From: Skeletonema tropicum
Taxonomy: Eukaryota > Bacillariophyta > Thalassiosirophyceae > Thalassiosirales > Thalassiosiraceae
Assembly: GCA_037178625.1 (NCBI GenBank)
Contig: CM074127.1
Coordinates: forward strand, 5,518,001-5,582,000
Reading direction: 5' to 3'
Length of the DNA stretch: 64,000 nucleotides
Shown here in pieces: positions 9,321 through 19,847 of this stretch; the stretch's first letter is position 1, and each line of letters starts with the position of its first letter. The notes under the pieces were generated by a model, which saw only the letters and a list, made by a program, of their open reading frames with translations, made no database searches and had not been told where the DNA came from. The translations under genes were made by a program, and so were the position numbers.

Positions 9321-11204
9321 ATGTCAGTGTACAACCTCGAAGCGGTCAAAGCACCGCGACTATGCGGTGTGCCCCTCGATCTGTTCTCGCGGCTCCTCCG
9401 TCTTCCGATCATCGGGGATAAAATTTTAGACCAGATCAAGAAGAAGAACAAAATACCTGAATTGGTGCGTTTTGCGACGAGTCCTCACTGTCACGGACAA
9501 GAAGGAGAGGAGGATGACGGTTCTTCACTGGATAATAATGATTCTCAGCATTTGCTGCCACTGTATTATCCCATCCATGAGATGACGAAGGATGAAGAAG
9601 AGATGCATCAAAAGATGGTGAAGGAGGCTCCTCTCAACTTGAAAGCGATTGCAGATGCAAATGCGAAAGAACTTTCTTTATTGGCATCAAGTAGTAATGG
9701 ACCATCTGAAGATAAGTTTCGACATTGGACCATCTCCGACTACACAAGCCGCTACATGGATGGGTCAATTACTCCAACTCAAGTTGTGGACAAACTAATC
9801 AACTTTATCGAAGAGATGAATAGACGAAACCAAAACTCGAGTGTTGTCACCCAAATGAACAAAGAGGAATTACGACTGCAAGCTGCAGAGAGCACGAAGA
9901 GATATCAAGATAAGACAATCATGGGAGTACTCGATGGTGTTCCCATCCTTGTCAAAGATGAAATACCAACTCTTGGTCATTCAGTTACATTGGGTACATC
10001 ATTCCTCTCCAATCCAGTCGATTTCGATGTACTCCCGATCATCAAACTAAAGCAACAGGGAGCTCTAATTGTGGGGAAAACAAATCAACATGAGATTGGT
10101 ATTGGTACTACGGGATTCAATCTACTACACGGCACTCCTAGGAATCCCTACGGAAGGGATGGTCGTCATTATTACACGGGTGGATCTTCTAGCGGCAGTG
10201 CTGCAGCGGTAGCAATGGGTCTTGTACCGCTGGCTGTGGGAACAGATGGTGGAGGGTCTATTCGTATACCTTGTGGTCTCTGTGGGATTGTGGGATTGAA
10301 GGCAACATACAAGCGAATTGCCAGAGATTGCTCTGTAGGCTGCAGTGTTTCTCATGCTGGACCAATGGCCAATAATGTACATGATGCGGCATTAGCATAC
10401 GCCATCATGGCTGGTGAAGCAGAGAATGATCATCGACATCAGAGTCAGAAGCAACCTCCTGTACATTTGCATGCTTATCTAACAAATCAATCGAAGCAAC
10501 AATCTCAAGACTCCCATCAAAATGTATTGTCTGGGCTGCGGATTGGTATATTTCATGAGCACATTGAAGATGCCGAAGAGAAAGTACGACATGCCACCAT
10601 GAGAGCAATAGATCACTACAAACGTCTTGGAGCCAAAATCGTTCCAATCACCCTACCTCATCTCCAAGAAATAAATATGGCACATGCCATAACAATCACA
10701 ACAGAAATGTATTCATTAATGGAGGAGCACTACCAATCTTCTCACTTTGATCAACTCTGTCCAGAGAGCAGGGTAACTCTTGCCATTGGCAGATCGTGGA
10801 CAAGCAGTGAATTCCTCGCAGCTCAAAAGGTACGGAGCTACGCAATGCACCACATCGAGAATCTATTCCAGAATAAGGTGGACATTATCCTATCTCCGAC
10901 AACACCCTGCACTGCTCCGATAATGAGAGATGATGTAGTCACTCATGGAGAATCCAACCTATCCGAAACTTCTGCGCTCATGAGGTACATGATACATGGG
11001 AACTTGACTGGGATACCTGCATTAGTTTTCCCGATTGGGTATGATGATGATGATGATGAAACGTCGTTGCCGATATCGTTACAGTTACAGGCTGCTCATT
11101 GGAGAGAGGATCTGTTGTTTCATGTGGCAGTGCAGTCGAAGGATTTGTTGAAAGGAGGTATTGCGAAACCAGCATTACATGCAGATATCTTGGGGCCAGG
11201 ATGA
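9321..11204 (+). CDS. FAAH: Amidase-signature hydrolase, fatty acid amide hydrolase type
   Basis: A 627-residue single-exon protein of the amidase signature family. The Ser-Ser-Lys triad is visible: Lys212 in PILVKDE, Ser289 in GGSSSGSAAA and nucleophile Ser313 in GGGSIRIPCG. The spacing of 24 between the serines and Arg two residues after the nucleophile match the plant FAAH pattern. The N-terminal region (YNLEAVKAPRLCGVPLDLF, then PELVRFA) also resembles plant FAAH and not mammalian FAAH. Family members hydrolyse N-acylethanolamines and other fatty amides, usually at endomembranes. Start ATG 9321; no other in-frame ATG precedes it closely. No N-terminal membrane anchor is evident. Substrate is inferred from similarity only. 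Confidence 0.9.
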   Translation: MSVYNLEAVKAPRLCGVPLDLFSRLLRLPIIGDKILDQIKKKNKIPELVRFATSPHCHGQEGEEDDGSSLDNNDSQHLLPLYYPIHEMTKDEEEMHQKMVKEAPLNLKAIADANAKELSLLASSSNGPSEDKFRHWTISDYTSRYMDGSITPTQVVDKLINFIEEMNRRNQNSSVVTQMNKEELRLQAAESTKRYQDKTIMGVLDGVPILVKDEIPTLGHSVTLGTSFLSNPVDFDVLPIIKLKQQGALIVGKTNQHEIGIGTTGFNLLHGTPRNPYGRDGRHYYTGGSSSGSAAAVAMGLVPLAVGTDGGGSIRIPCGLCGIVGLKATYKRIARDCSVGCSVSHAGPMANNVHDAALAYAIMAGEAENDHRHQSQKQPPVHLHAYLTNQSKQQSQDSHQNVLSGLRIGIFHEHIEDAEEKVRHATMRAIDHYKRLGAKIVPITLPHLQEINMAHAITITTEMYSLMEEHYQSSHFDQLCPESRVTLAIGRSWTSSEFLAAQKVRSYAMHHIENLFQNKVDIILSPTTPCTAPIMRDDVVTHGESNLSETSALMRYMIHGNLTGIPALVFPIGYDDDDDETSLPISLQLQAAHWREDLLFHVAVQSKDLLKGGIAKPALHADILGPG

Positions 11205-11284
11205 TCCGAGCCCGCCGCCTCCTGGTTTACGTTCTTCTCTATTGATCCTCGTCATTTGTACATCTGTAAATACAATAGGGTGCG

Positions 11285-11400
11285 ATCTGGGAAATAATAG
11301 CTGTCACAGTCACAGCAAATGTTCGTTATCACTTAGCATAGATAATGATGTCGCCTCTTGAGGGCCCACAAGACGTACTTTCAAATTTCTGTTACATATT
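11285..11400 (+). repeat. Dispersed repeat (GATAATGTCGCCTCT family), copy 2
   Basis: Begins ATCTGGGAAATAATAGCT, continues with TGTTCGTTATCACTTAGC and then the GTCGCCTCTTGAGGGCCCAC core, ending near TTTCTGTTACATAT. It aligns almost end to end with 22172-22278. It lies about 80 bp behind the amidase stop codon. Confidence 0.75.
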
Positions 11401-11787
11401 ATATACTTCTGTAATAATCTATCGTTCATCTGTCTCTAGCTGATGTCAAAGGAGAGAATGAAGTGAAGTAATAAATATGTATGAAGTGACAACTAACAGT
11501 CATTTGACTCAATTTGTACCAAATCGTACCTCAAGTCAAGCTGGTGTTCGAACGGGTTCGAGGGAGAAAGAACAAGCCAAACTGAGGAAGAAACGGATGA
11601 CTGCATTGAGACTTCTCGAGAGAAAGCAGAGTGTCAGACGGGTGTCTTCATATCAACCTTTGACACTTTTTCCACGCAATCACCGCTGTGTGGCCCGACA
11701 GAACATCTTTCGACTGGAGTATTCAGTGCTCACAACTCACAACTTCTGATTGGACAGTTGCACCACACGTAGTTGGGGTCCGGTTCA

Positions 11788-12120
11788 TGCCATGGCAGTC
11801 GAAGGCGAGTTTTAGCATCTGGAAACCCCAAGGTCCGGCTCTGCTTTGCCTTCGGCTAACAATCACCGTATCCACAACTATCTCTGGAGTAAACTATTTA
11901 ATCGATTTTGTCGCGTGTCATGGGCCTCCTTCCTTGCTTCCTTCTCGTCAGGGTTTCTCTGCGTGGGGGGGTTGAGGTGGATTTGAAAGGCCCATCTTCG
12001 TGGTATTTTACCACGTGCTTTGTTAGGAGTCGATGTGACAGACCTCACTGTCTCGATCGAAGTGGATAAAAGAAGGGATGCCATGCGATGAGATTCCAAT
12101 TGTTTTGCGATGATCTTTTG
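11788..12120 (+). repeat. Diverged direct repeat, left copy
   Basis: Shares ordered blocks with 12945-13086: TGGCAGTC, TTTAGCATC, GTCCGGCTCTGCTTT, GAGATTCCAATTG and CTTTTGGAATCA. Spacing between blocks differs, so one copy has gained or lost internal sequence. It probably derives from an old mobile element, but no coding part is recognisable. Confidence 0.5.
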
Positions 12121-12944
12121 GAATCAGACACATCATCACATGGACGTCTTGTTTATACCGGGACTTTCTATGCATTATATGGTTTGTGCCTTCTCCAAAC
12201 TCAGATGATTATAACACTAGTCATCGGAGGAATGCATATTTGACATCTTCATGCGTGTGCAACGGATATCTGTCCATAAGTCTGACGTTCCAGAATAGTC
12301 ACCTGCTATTGTCAGCTGGAAGCACATGGTGTTGGGTCAACCCGGGGCAAGACAATTCATCGAGTTGTAGAATTGGGCACGTATGATGCCCATTATTCGG
12401 TGGGGTGAAACTCCCCCTTTTCAGAAAGATAGAGCACTGAGCTGATTGGACAAACTACAACAAATCATAAGAACAAGTCAGATTATTCATACATCATCTT
12501 CGCATCATTTATTACTACAATATGCAAGAGTTCTACTGCCTATGCACAAGAATCGAGATCCATATCACCGGGTACCACTACCGCCCTAAAGAGTAGCTTT
12601 CAACATCATCTCTTCATACCTACATATTATGAATCACTCTCCATCACGAGCATTAGAGTGTTGCTCAAGTTACAACATCTTCGTACACATCAATTTCTTC
12701 ATTACTTCAGTGGTTGTTATAATACATCACAAATCAGTCTTCATATTCCGTCAATACTCTCATGCCCTTTAGAAGAGGCAGCGTCGTGCCGAGCGCTGAT
12801 CGGGGAGAGAATAGGGCATTCCATCGCATGAGAGTATGGCACACCGGCAACCCATCGTCGTCGGCTGGAGGCATCATCCGTCTCCGGGAACTGTTGGGTG
12901 GGGGTTTCTTATTCACTTTGTTTCGATAAGTGGTTCTGTTTAAC

Positions 12945-13086
12945 GTGGCAGTCAAGTTTAGCATCCGTAAACACCACGGGCGTCCGGCTCTGCTTTCCCT
13001 TTTGTTCACGCATGACGTCGCTCTACTGTTATCAGGTGGTGAGATTCCAATTGATTGCACAGCGCTTTTGGAATCACAGCAAATGG
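12945..13086 (+). repeat. Diverged direct repeat, right copy
   Basis: Partner of 11788-12120, with the same order of short blocks and about 200 bp less internal sequence. The 175-codon minus-strand frame at 12734-13261 runs across it and has no known domain. Confidence 0.5.
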
Positions 13087-13618
13087 GTAGAGGCGTTAGC
13101 CAGTAACAGAGGAACTGGATTGACCGGGGTTCGGAACAGCCTTGTTCCGTATTTTCAGAAATACTTCTTGATCCTGGGTTGGACAAGATAGAAATTCTGG
13201 CTGGGTAAGCCCCACCAAGATTTATAGGTTTGCCATGGTTGGAGTGGCAATCTATTGGCATACTTGTTACGACTTACTGAGAGCATGGGCTCTTAGTTCT
13301 ATGGTGCTCATCTCAAAGCCTTTTTAGTGCTTATGATGCTTCACTTAATATGTAATGAGAATGCTGTTTCATCCGTATTCAAGGAAGTTTGGTCTTGTGA
13401 TTTCGTACGCAGTGTAGTACACTCACCGAAGGGCTCTCAAGTCTTTTGAGTCACCTTGTGACTTTGAAAATGACTGTGACCCCAAACCTACTCCATTCTC
13501 CTTCCATTCTCCTTCACATCGTGTTCACATCATGGACATGGACATGGACTCCTTACTCCTCTATCATTAAGTGTTAGCGCGAATACAAATTTCTTTGACG
13601 CCATAAGTCATACTTGCA

Positions 13619-14428
13619 ATGATTCCATCATTTCTGTCAGCAGCAGCCAAGGGTTCAACCTTCTACAATCTCTCTCTTTGGATCCTGTTCATTGCAAATG
13701 TATTTCTCTTCCTCCAATATCGTGCAACATCATCCTCCTCCAAAAGTCATCATGGCGGCAGAGACGTAGCCTTTGCTCCACGGTACACGCAAACCGGCCC
13801 AGCTACCATCAAAGCTAACGCAGAGTCCTTTTCATCGTATAAACTCAATCTCCCATTATTCGAGGCAGTCAAATCGAACAATCTACAACTCGTCCAATCC
13901 TTACTCCTACGACACGAGGATGACGCCAACAATAATATCTACAATTACAATGTCAACGCCGAGGACCCACAGGGAATCACACCCATCATCGAGGCATCCC
14001 TCCTCGGTAATATCGAAATGGTCAAATTACTATTGGCACATGGGGCAACGGCCCAACCGGCACCTGGATTTCGTCACACACCGTTACGTGCGGCATGCCT
14101 CACGGCGAATTTACCATTGATCCAATTATTGGTCGATAACGGTGCCGATGTCAATGCCCAAAGTGAGGGTGGACGGACACCTCTCATGGGGGCGTGCTAT
14201 TTACGTCCACAGTTCGATGCATTGCCCAATCGTGGTGAATTATCATTTCAAACTTGTCAACTCATGTTGCAATTGGGGGCCAATCCACATGTTTTGAATT
14301 CGTTTGGGGAGAGTGCATTGGATTTGTGTGTCGGACGGGGATATGACAGGAGTGTGAAAGTTTTGAAGAAGTGGTGGAATGAGAAGAGGTATGCTAGGAT
14401 TGGTAGTAATGCATTGAGAGCGAGATAG
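13619..14428 (+). CDS. Ankyrin-repeat protein with N-terminal membrane segment
   Basis: A 269-residue protein. A single hydrophobic segment (about 15-34, TFYNLSLWILFIANVFLFLQ) is followed by a Ser-rich linker and then about four or five ankyrin repeats. Examples are PLFEAVKSNNLQLVQSLLLR, GITPIIEASLLGNIEMVKLL, TPLRAACLTANLPLIQLLVD with NGADVNAQ, GRTPLMGACY with LMLQLGANP, and ESALDLCVGRGYDRSVKVLK. Ankyrin repeats mediate protein binding; the partner is unknown. The anchor suggests a signal-anchored protein with the repeats on one membrane face. Single exon, ATG at 13619. It converges on the Skn1-like gene with about 560 bp between them. Confidence 0.85.
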   Translation: MIPSFLSAAAKGSTFYNLSLWILFIANVFLFLQYRATSSSSKSHHGGRDVAFAPRYTQTGPATIKANAESFSSYKLNLPLFEAVKSNNLQLVQSLLLRHEDDANNNIYNYNVNAEDPQGITPIIEASLLGNIEMVKLLLAHGATAQPAPGFRHTPLRAACLTANLPLIQLLVDNGADVNAQSEGGRTPLMGACYLRPQFDALPNRGELSFQTCQLMLQLGANPHVLNSFGESALDLCVGRGYDRSVKVLKKWWNEKRYARIGSNALRAR

Positions 14429-14993
14429 GATGATATGATTACTTATATTTGATTGTTGGTGCAATTAAAGGGAAGAAGAAGAAGTTCTGGAGAGTCGTTT
14501 TGTATCATGTCGATGCTACCATATATTATATGCGAGTATATCATTACCTTATCAATTACTCGTTTGGGGTTTTCTAGTTTATGTTAGGTGAAGGTGGAAA
14601 ATCGTCGATATTACATTCTAAGTCTGTAGTATATGAATAGAAACTATCTATTTCATGCTTGTGTGACTTGTGCTAGCATGTGCTGTTGCAGGTGAAGTCT
14701 TGAAATGTTGCAAGAAGTCATAATGGTTTGTTGTTTTCTTAAACGGCATATGCTAGAGAAAAGTATTTTTGTTCTATGATTCGGTGTTACTGCTGCGAAG
14801 AACTAAATACTACTGAGCTGTTGTGCAAAGAGGTGAATAAATAGTAACATTACTACTACTTATATCCATCAAGCATTCCGCATTGAAAACAGTAACAGGG
14901 CTTATCTTTTCCTTTTTTCACCCAGGGCTAACCAAATCCCTCTAGCTTGACCTAACTACTACTACTGCTACTATGGCTACTACTCCATGCCCC
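14429..14993. other. Convergent intergenic spacer
   Basis: AT-rich spacer between the 3' ends of the ankyrin gene (+) and the Skn1-like gene (-). It presumably holds both 3' UTRs. Nothing else recognised. Confidence 0.4.
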
Positions 14994-17220
14994 TCATGCT
15001 CCTACCAGACTTTCATAGTCGGGAACTCTCGAATACCCTGTCATAGTTCTGCGCTTTTTCTTGGTATACCACACAATTGGAGCTACGATGATAGCAAGTA
15101 GGGAAAAGGCTGTCAACACTACTCCCATAAATCCTTTCAAATCTGGTCCTTGAAATCCAAGATCGGCCAAAGTTTCTTCAGGTTCCCAATCAACATCATC
15201 GTAAGCAACTGGATTCAGACAATATGGCCCTGTCCAATTCTCAAGACACGTACATGTCGGAGGATTTTTCGACTCATCACACTTCCCACGAGTGGTACCT
15301 CCACACGATTGAGGCAGAGGTGCACTCACATTTGCTGCAATCGAACACCCTCCACCTCCATTTCGAATCGGTTTCAAGGGGTGTTCGTCACCCTTTTTCA
15401 TATATTTTTCCTCATGTGCTTCGATAAACTTTCTCGTTGGACGTTCGGGCGTGCTACATCCCACCTTTTGCTTTGGATCATTCTTATCTTGGTACACTCG
15501 GATGTAATTGACTTTGTATTCAACTGGTTTATCGATCATGTCGCAGAAACCTTCCGAGAAGCCGCATCTTTCGGTGTATCCGCCACGACAGTTGAATGTT
15601 TTGCAGGGACAGTTCGATGGACATTTTTGTGGAAATCCTGCAAGAAAAGGAGAAATTCAGCAAGAGGGAGTGAAGAATGTAGTCATTCCATACATAGCGT
15701 TAGCGCACTGTATTCATTACTCAAAGAAAATGACAAACAAACACAATCACAGTATAGCGAACTAACTCACCCCATTGAGAACTAACCGCCGTATTCAACA
15801 ACATGTACATCGGTTCACTACTAATCTCCGATCCAGTCGCATTCAACCCCTCACCCTTCACCTCCATCACAAATTCATCATCCAAGAACCACCGTAAATA
15901 CCCATAATTCTTGGTATAATTGTTCTCCTCACTAGCCTCTTCCGGCACCTCCCATTCAATTCGATACTTATGAAACTTGCCAAAGTGACTTGCATTCAAC
16001 TGTCGATTATACGAAATGGCATCACTCCAATAATCTTGTACGGCGGGGTTGGTATCATCCCTAAAATGATTGTAGGTTCCATAGAATACAATATTCAAAC
16101 TAGTATTCATCCCACTAGTCAGATTATCATACCATTGTCCGGGAGCAGGCCACCACCCTTCACCAGGACGGGTCAAACGACCGGGTGCGACTTGGTACGA
16201 ACTTGACATGAAGGGTTGACCGACGGGCATCTTGAGAAAGTTCCCAGTATTCGCCTTGATACTTCCAGCCTGAACTTCAAACACGTCAATTTCCGGAGCA
16301 CCCCTCCCAACACCCGTATGCAATCCATAATGCTGGACACGATCACATGCACTTATCAACTGTGCCGATTGGGACGTGTTGGTGCAAACACTACTGGCAC
16401 TCCAGGGCCATATATGTTCCGAACTCCCCACATAGGTATGCCGTGCCAAATTCCCCAATAACCAAAAGGCAGGCCACAAACCACCGATATTGTGACGTCC
16501 TGGTAATGCAATCTCCGCCTCCATTATCCCGCCGGTGAAACAAAACTTATTCCACGATTGGAGCATGGCACTCTTGAAATGCTTCGTGATGCGTTCTTCC
16601 TTGAATTTGACATCGTTGAAGCCAACTACTTCAGTGTCGGCTGCTTCTGATTTGATGATTAAATGTCCATTGGTGTCGGTGTAGGCATTTTCATGTGAGT
16701 AGTAATGCTGTGCATCGTTGGTGTAATCATTCTTATCGAGTGCCGTCCACTTTGGATCGAATCCATCGGTGAATCTTCTATGGGGAGTGTTGAATTCATC
16801 CGAAAAGACGAGTTCGTAAGTTCGTTCGGGGGTGGGTCGTGCTGTGGTGGTGGAGGGTGCCGTGGACGGGAATTGGGTCGGGTCGAATGTTGGGTAGTAG
16901 GTTGGTTCAAGTGTTGGAACTTTTTTCCGTTTGTGGTTGATACCCTCTTTCTTATTGTCGCTGTCATCGTCGGTTTTTTGTTGGTGTTTGGGAGGTGGTG
17001 GAGCAGGCACAACTTTGAGTGGAGTTACAACTTGTGCATCGGAAGGTGTGTCGGGATCGATCCAGCTGGCTTGACAGATTTGTATCAGATCTACAAGCAG
17101 AATGTACCACATGAAGCATGTTGTTGTTGTTGTTGCGAAAGTTGATGATTTTGATTTCGATTGCATCATCGTTGGAGCGAATCGTTGCCGACGATGAGGT
17201 ATTCTGTGGGCTTTGCTCAT
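14994..17220 (-). CDS. Kre6/Skn1-type beta-glucan synthesis protein (GH16-like transglycosylase)
   Basis: Two exons, 17220-15771 and 15637-14994, joined across a 133-bp intron (GTGAGT donor, TTGCAG acceptor) to give a 697-residue protein. The junction restores SSQWGFPQKCPSNCPC, typical of this family. Other family features are GLWPAFWLLGNLAR, HIWPWS, the catalytic-type APEIDVFE (ExDxxE), GFCDMIDKPVEYKVNYIRVY and an EGF-like CTCLENWTGPYC. There is an N-terminal hydrophobic segment and a C-terminal membrane helix (GFMGVVLTAFSLLAIIVAPIVW) with a basic tail. In diatoms such proteins are reported to act in beta-1,6 branching of chrysolaminarin at the vacuolar membrane. The frame extends upstream to 17271 only from a TTG codon, so ATG 17220 is the start. 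Confidence 0.88.
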
Positions 17221-18283
17221 TTTTGAATTCAATATAATTTCATGTGATGTAAAGAATGAATACTTAAACAACTTAGATTACATAAATCAGTGGCTTCCAC
17301 CAGACAAGCGCTCAGCCATTCAGTTACTCTATTCCCGTGTAGTTGCCTCGACCAAGAGAATACTGTAGAGCTACTGCTGGTCGGTAAAAGGTGGACGGCG
17401 ACGGCGACGTAACATGCACCTACCGGATGGATCGGAATCGAGTCATCGTCGGAAGGATTTCAAATTCGAGAGGAATCTATTTTCCTCGCCCTCGCCATGC
17501 ATCATCACGCCACGTTGCTTACGTCACTGATGAATGAGAACGCTATTTTGTTTACATTGAGTGCTAACGATGACGGGCCCATGGGCGGCAAGTCGAATCC
17601 CCCAACCATAGCGGATAGGAAAAATTTATCCCTCTTAGCAGAGACATTGACTTCAACCCCCTAAATATGAGGCTAGAGCCAAAATTATATTTCCCCGGGG
17701 GGTTAGTGCGAGGGATTCGATTTGTTGGGTGTTTCTCATCAACCACGTGAAAAAGGCCTTCAGTATCTTGGTAAAGGCTCGGTATCTCTTGTTCCAAGTT
17801 ATTAATTGCCAAGTAAAAGTATGTAATGGTATATTGTGGCGGACAAACTAAAAGCCAGAACAGACAAGTGAAGAGGAATTGACAATGCTAATCACGTATC
17901 ATGCCCATCTTATATGCATTTTCCAATGCTGGAAAAAGAAAGAAGTGTGTAGAAAGTGGAAAAAGGGGAGAGAAAAGATCTTGCTTGTGCCAAGGTTTCG
18001 AAGAGCAAGCTTGATGTCATAAGTATATGATTCTAATTGATTTCTTTCTCTCTCTCTCGCTCTCTCTCTGCAACGGGCTACTCCGTTAGAATGTGAGGCG
18101 CTTGACTAATTCTATTCCAAGAACTTTTGTACTAGCATCATCAAGTCACCGTCACCGCCTCGCACTTGACGAGAGACGAAAGGTATGGAATATGCAGAAA
18201 ATCTAATGTAGGTATGATGCGTGCAACACACTCTAGAGAAGAGAAGTGCCATAAGCGGGCAGAAAAGATCTCTTGTATACTTT
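17221..18283. other. Intergenic region with a small inverted-repeat element
   Basis: No gene recognised. It contains the inverted-repeat element at 17591-17728 and a CT-rich tract around 18044-18070. Confidence 0.4.
17591..17728. mobile_element. Small inverted-repeat element related to the one at 1753
   Basis: Imperfect inverted ends: AGTCGAATCCCCCAACC at the left and, read inward from the right, AAATCGAATCCC followed by CTAACCCCCC. Internally, GGCTAGAGCCAAAATT followed by CCCCGGGGGG (about 17670-17706) matches the arrangement near the right end of the 1753-2310 element, AGCCTAGCCAAAATT followed by CCCCCCGGGGGG. The outer ends differ. It is likely a small, decayed non-autonomous element of a related family. 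Confidence 0.45.
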
Positions 18284-19574
18284 TTACTCTTTGCATCCCT
18301 CATTTTCTTTCTGGGTCTCATCACCCCACTTGCATGGATATTTCGCTTTGCACTCGTCTTCGAAAGATAAGGTGTTGGTGGTGTCTGACCGATTCAATGG
18401 TTTGGGTGGTGGGTAGCCGAATTCCAAGACACATTCACATGGTACCGGCCTATATGTATTTTCCAAAAAAGATGCTTTTGACCCACATGTGTATTGCAGC
18501 TCACAAATCGAGCGCACGATATTGTGACATCCCCCGAAATCATTTGCAGATGCTGTGCAATTTATGCGTTGGTATAGATTTGCTTTATCATCTATCATTG
18601 GTACGGGGTCGCGATTTGGTACAACGTTAAATGTGTAGGTGTTTAAATCGTAAAGACTGACGGAACGTGGCATTTGCGACTTTCCGACGAAAGTATCCCT
18701 AGAAAGCTTTGCATTGGGTGCTGAAAAGCCTACCGCAGACACTTCAGCCTGAGCACCTGTGATTAGCGCCAGTCCACCTCCCAAGGAATGGCTACAGCGA
18801 ATATGAACATGAGCATTGTGAGTCTTGATCTATAAGCGAAATACGAGGAATACAAAGAGAGACTCACCCTGTCACTCTCACAATGTATTCTCTGTCCATT
18901 AAGTAACGCGCAAACTCCCTAGTTTCCTGGTAATAGGCAACCTTGGAAATGGCTTTTGTTTCCATTGCACTCACAGCATTTACTAGATGATGAAGAATGG
19001 GTGTAAAAACGCTTCCGAGAGGGAGAAGCTCTCTAACAACCTGAAAGAGTATGGCGGATATCCAAAGCTGCGCATCCGCCATAACATCTAGCACGGTTGC
19101 CGTACCACGAATAGTAATCATGACGTACTTTGGGTAGGCCACGCTCTGAACTAGTTTGTAGGAGACGGCAGAGCTGCTTGACATGCCATACGCGTCGAAA
19201 TCGAAATTATTCCTGAATTCCTCTACAAGCGTATCGTTCACGCTTGCTATATCATTTCCAAACCAGCTGTTCAAAGATGCCTGTTCTTCAGCTGGCTCCG
19301 TGTAGGCCAAATTAGCTAGAAACGCATAGTCAACAAGATCTGCATCCACCAGATCATTCTCTCTAACTCTTAGCACACATGTTGGGTACGGCAAATTGCT
19401 GCCTCTTTGGTATTCATAGCCCTCCACTGGAGTGGTTGTGTTGCTTTTGTAGCCATCGTCGCCTTGAGTTTTAGCGTAAGCCAAAATCACCAAGACGAAG
19501 AAGAAGACTAACACAGAAAACACTGCAATCCAGAATTTTCTTGATGTGTTGCCAATGCTAAGCATGTTATACAT
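18284..19574 (-). CDS. Class 3 lipase with N-terminal membrane anchor
   Basis: Two exons, 19574-18868 and 18791-18284, joined over a 76-bp intron (GTGAGT donor, TGTAG acceptor). The join restores the nucleophile motif VTGHSLGGG. Also present are the Asp of NVVPNRDPVP and a CHNIVRSICEL block that may supply the catalytic His. The 404-residue product from ATG 19574 has one membrane segment (WIAVFSVLVFFFVLVILAYA) and then the lipase domain. Such enzymes hydrolyse acylglycerols or galactolipids. The same frame stays open upstream to about 19790 with a further hydrophobic stretch (VLFSILGFLSFTRHFL). A good splice acceptor at 19767 suggests this may be the 3' half of a larger gene with 19848-21869. 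Confidence 0.75.
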
Positions 19575-19847
19575 CCTTGATTTTCTTTTCCAGCGCCTTT
19601 TTCTAATCTTCCTCTCTTCCTCTGTTATATCATCATCTGAGTATGGAATTACTTCAGAGAAGAACTCATATTCGTAGGCTCGCAAAAGTAATGCTCCATT
19701 TAAGAAGTGCCGAGTAAAGGAAAGAAATCCCAAGATAGAAAAGAGAACAGCAGATGGCGTATTCTGCTGCACGCAGAGAGAGATTCTGAACGAACGTTAA
19801 GGCAGGTTGGCAAAGAAACGCCAAAGTTACACAAGCTGTGTTTTGAC

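Larger units (their letters stand above)
11205..13618. other. 2.4-kb region without a convincing gene
   Basis: The region holds a dispersed repeat (11285-11400) and two diverged copies of one sequence (about 11788-12120 and 12945-13086). Open frames at 11477-11749 (+) and 12734-13261 (-, 175 codons) show no recognisable domain and lie on or near the repeated sequence. I treat it as degenerate repetitive DNA. Confidence 0.4.

Noticed and set aside
12734..13261. 175-codon minus-strand ORF
   Set aside because: No recognisable domain. It crosses a diverged repeat that is non-coding in its other copy, and the composition is Arg/Pro/Ser-rich as expected for a chance frame.
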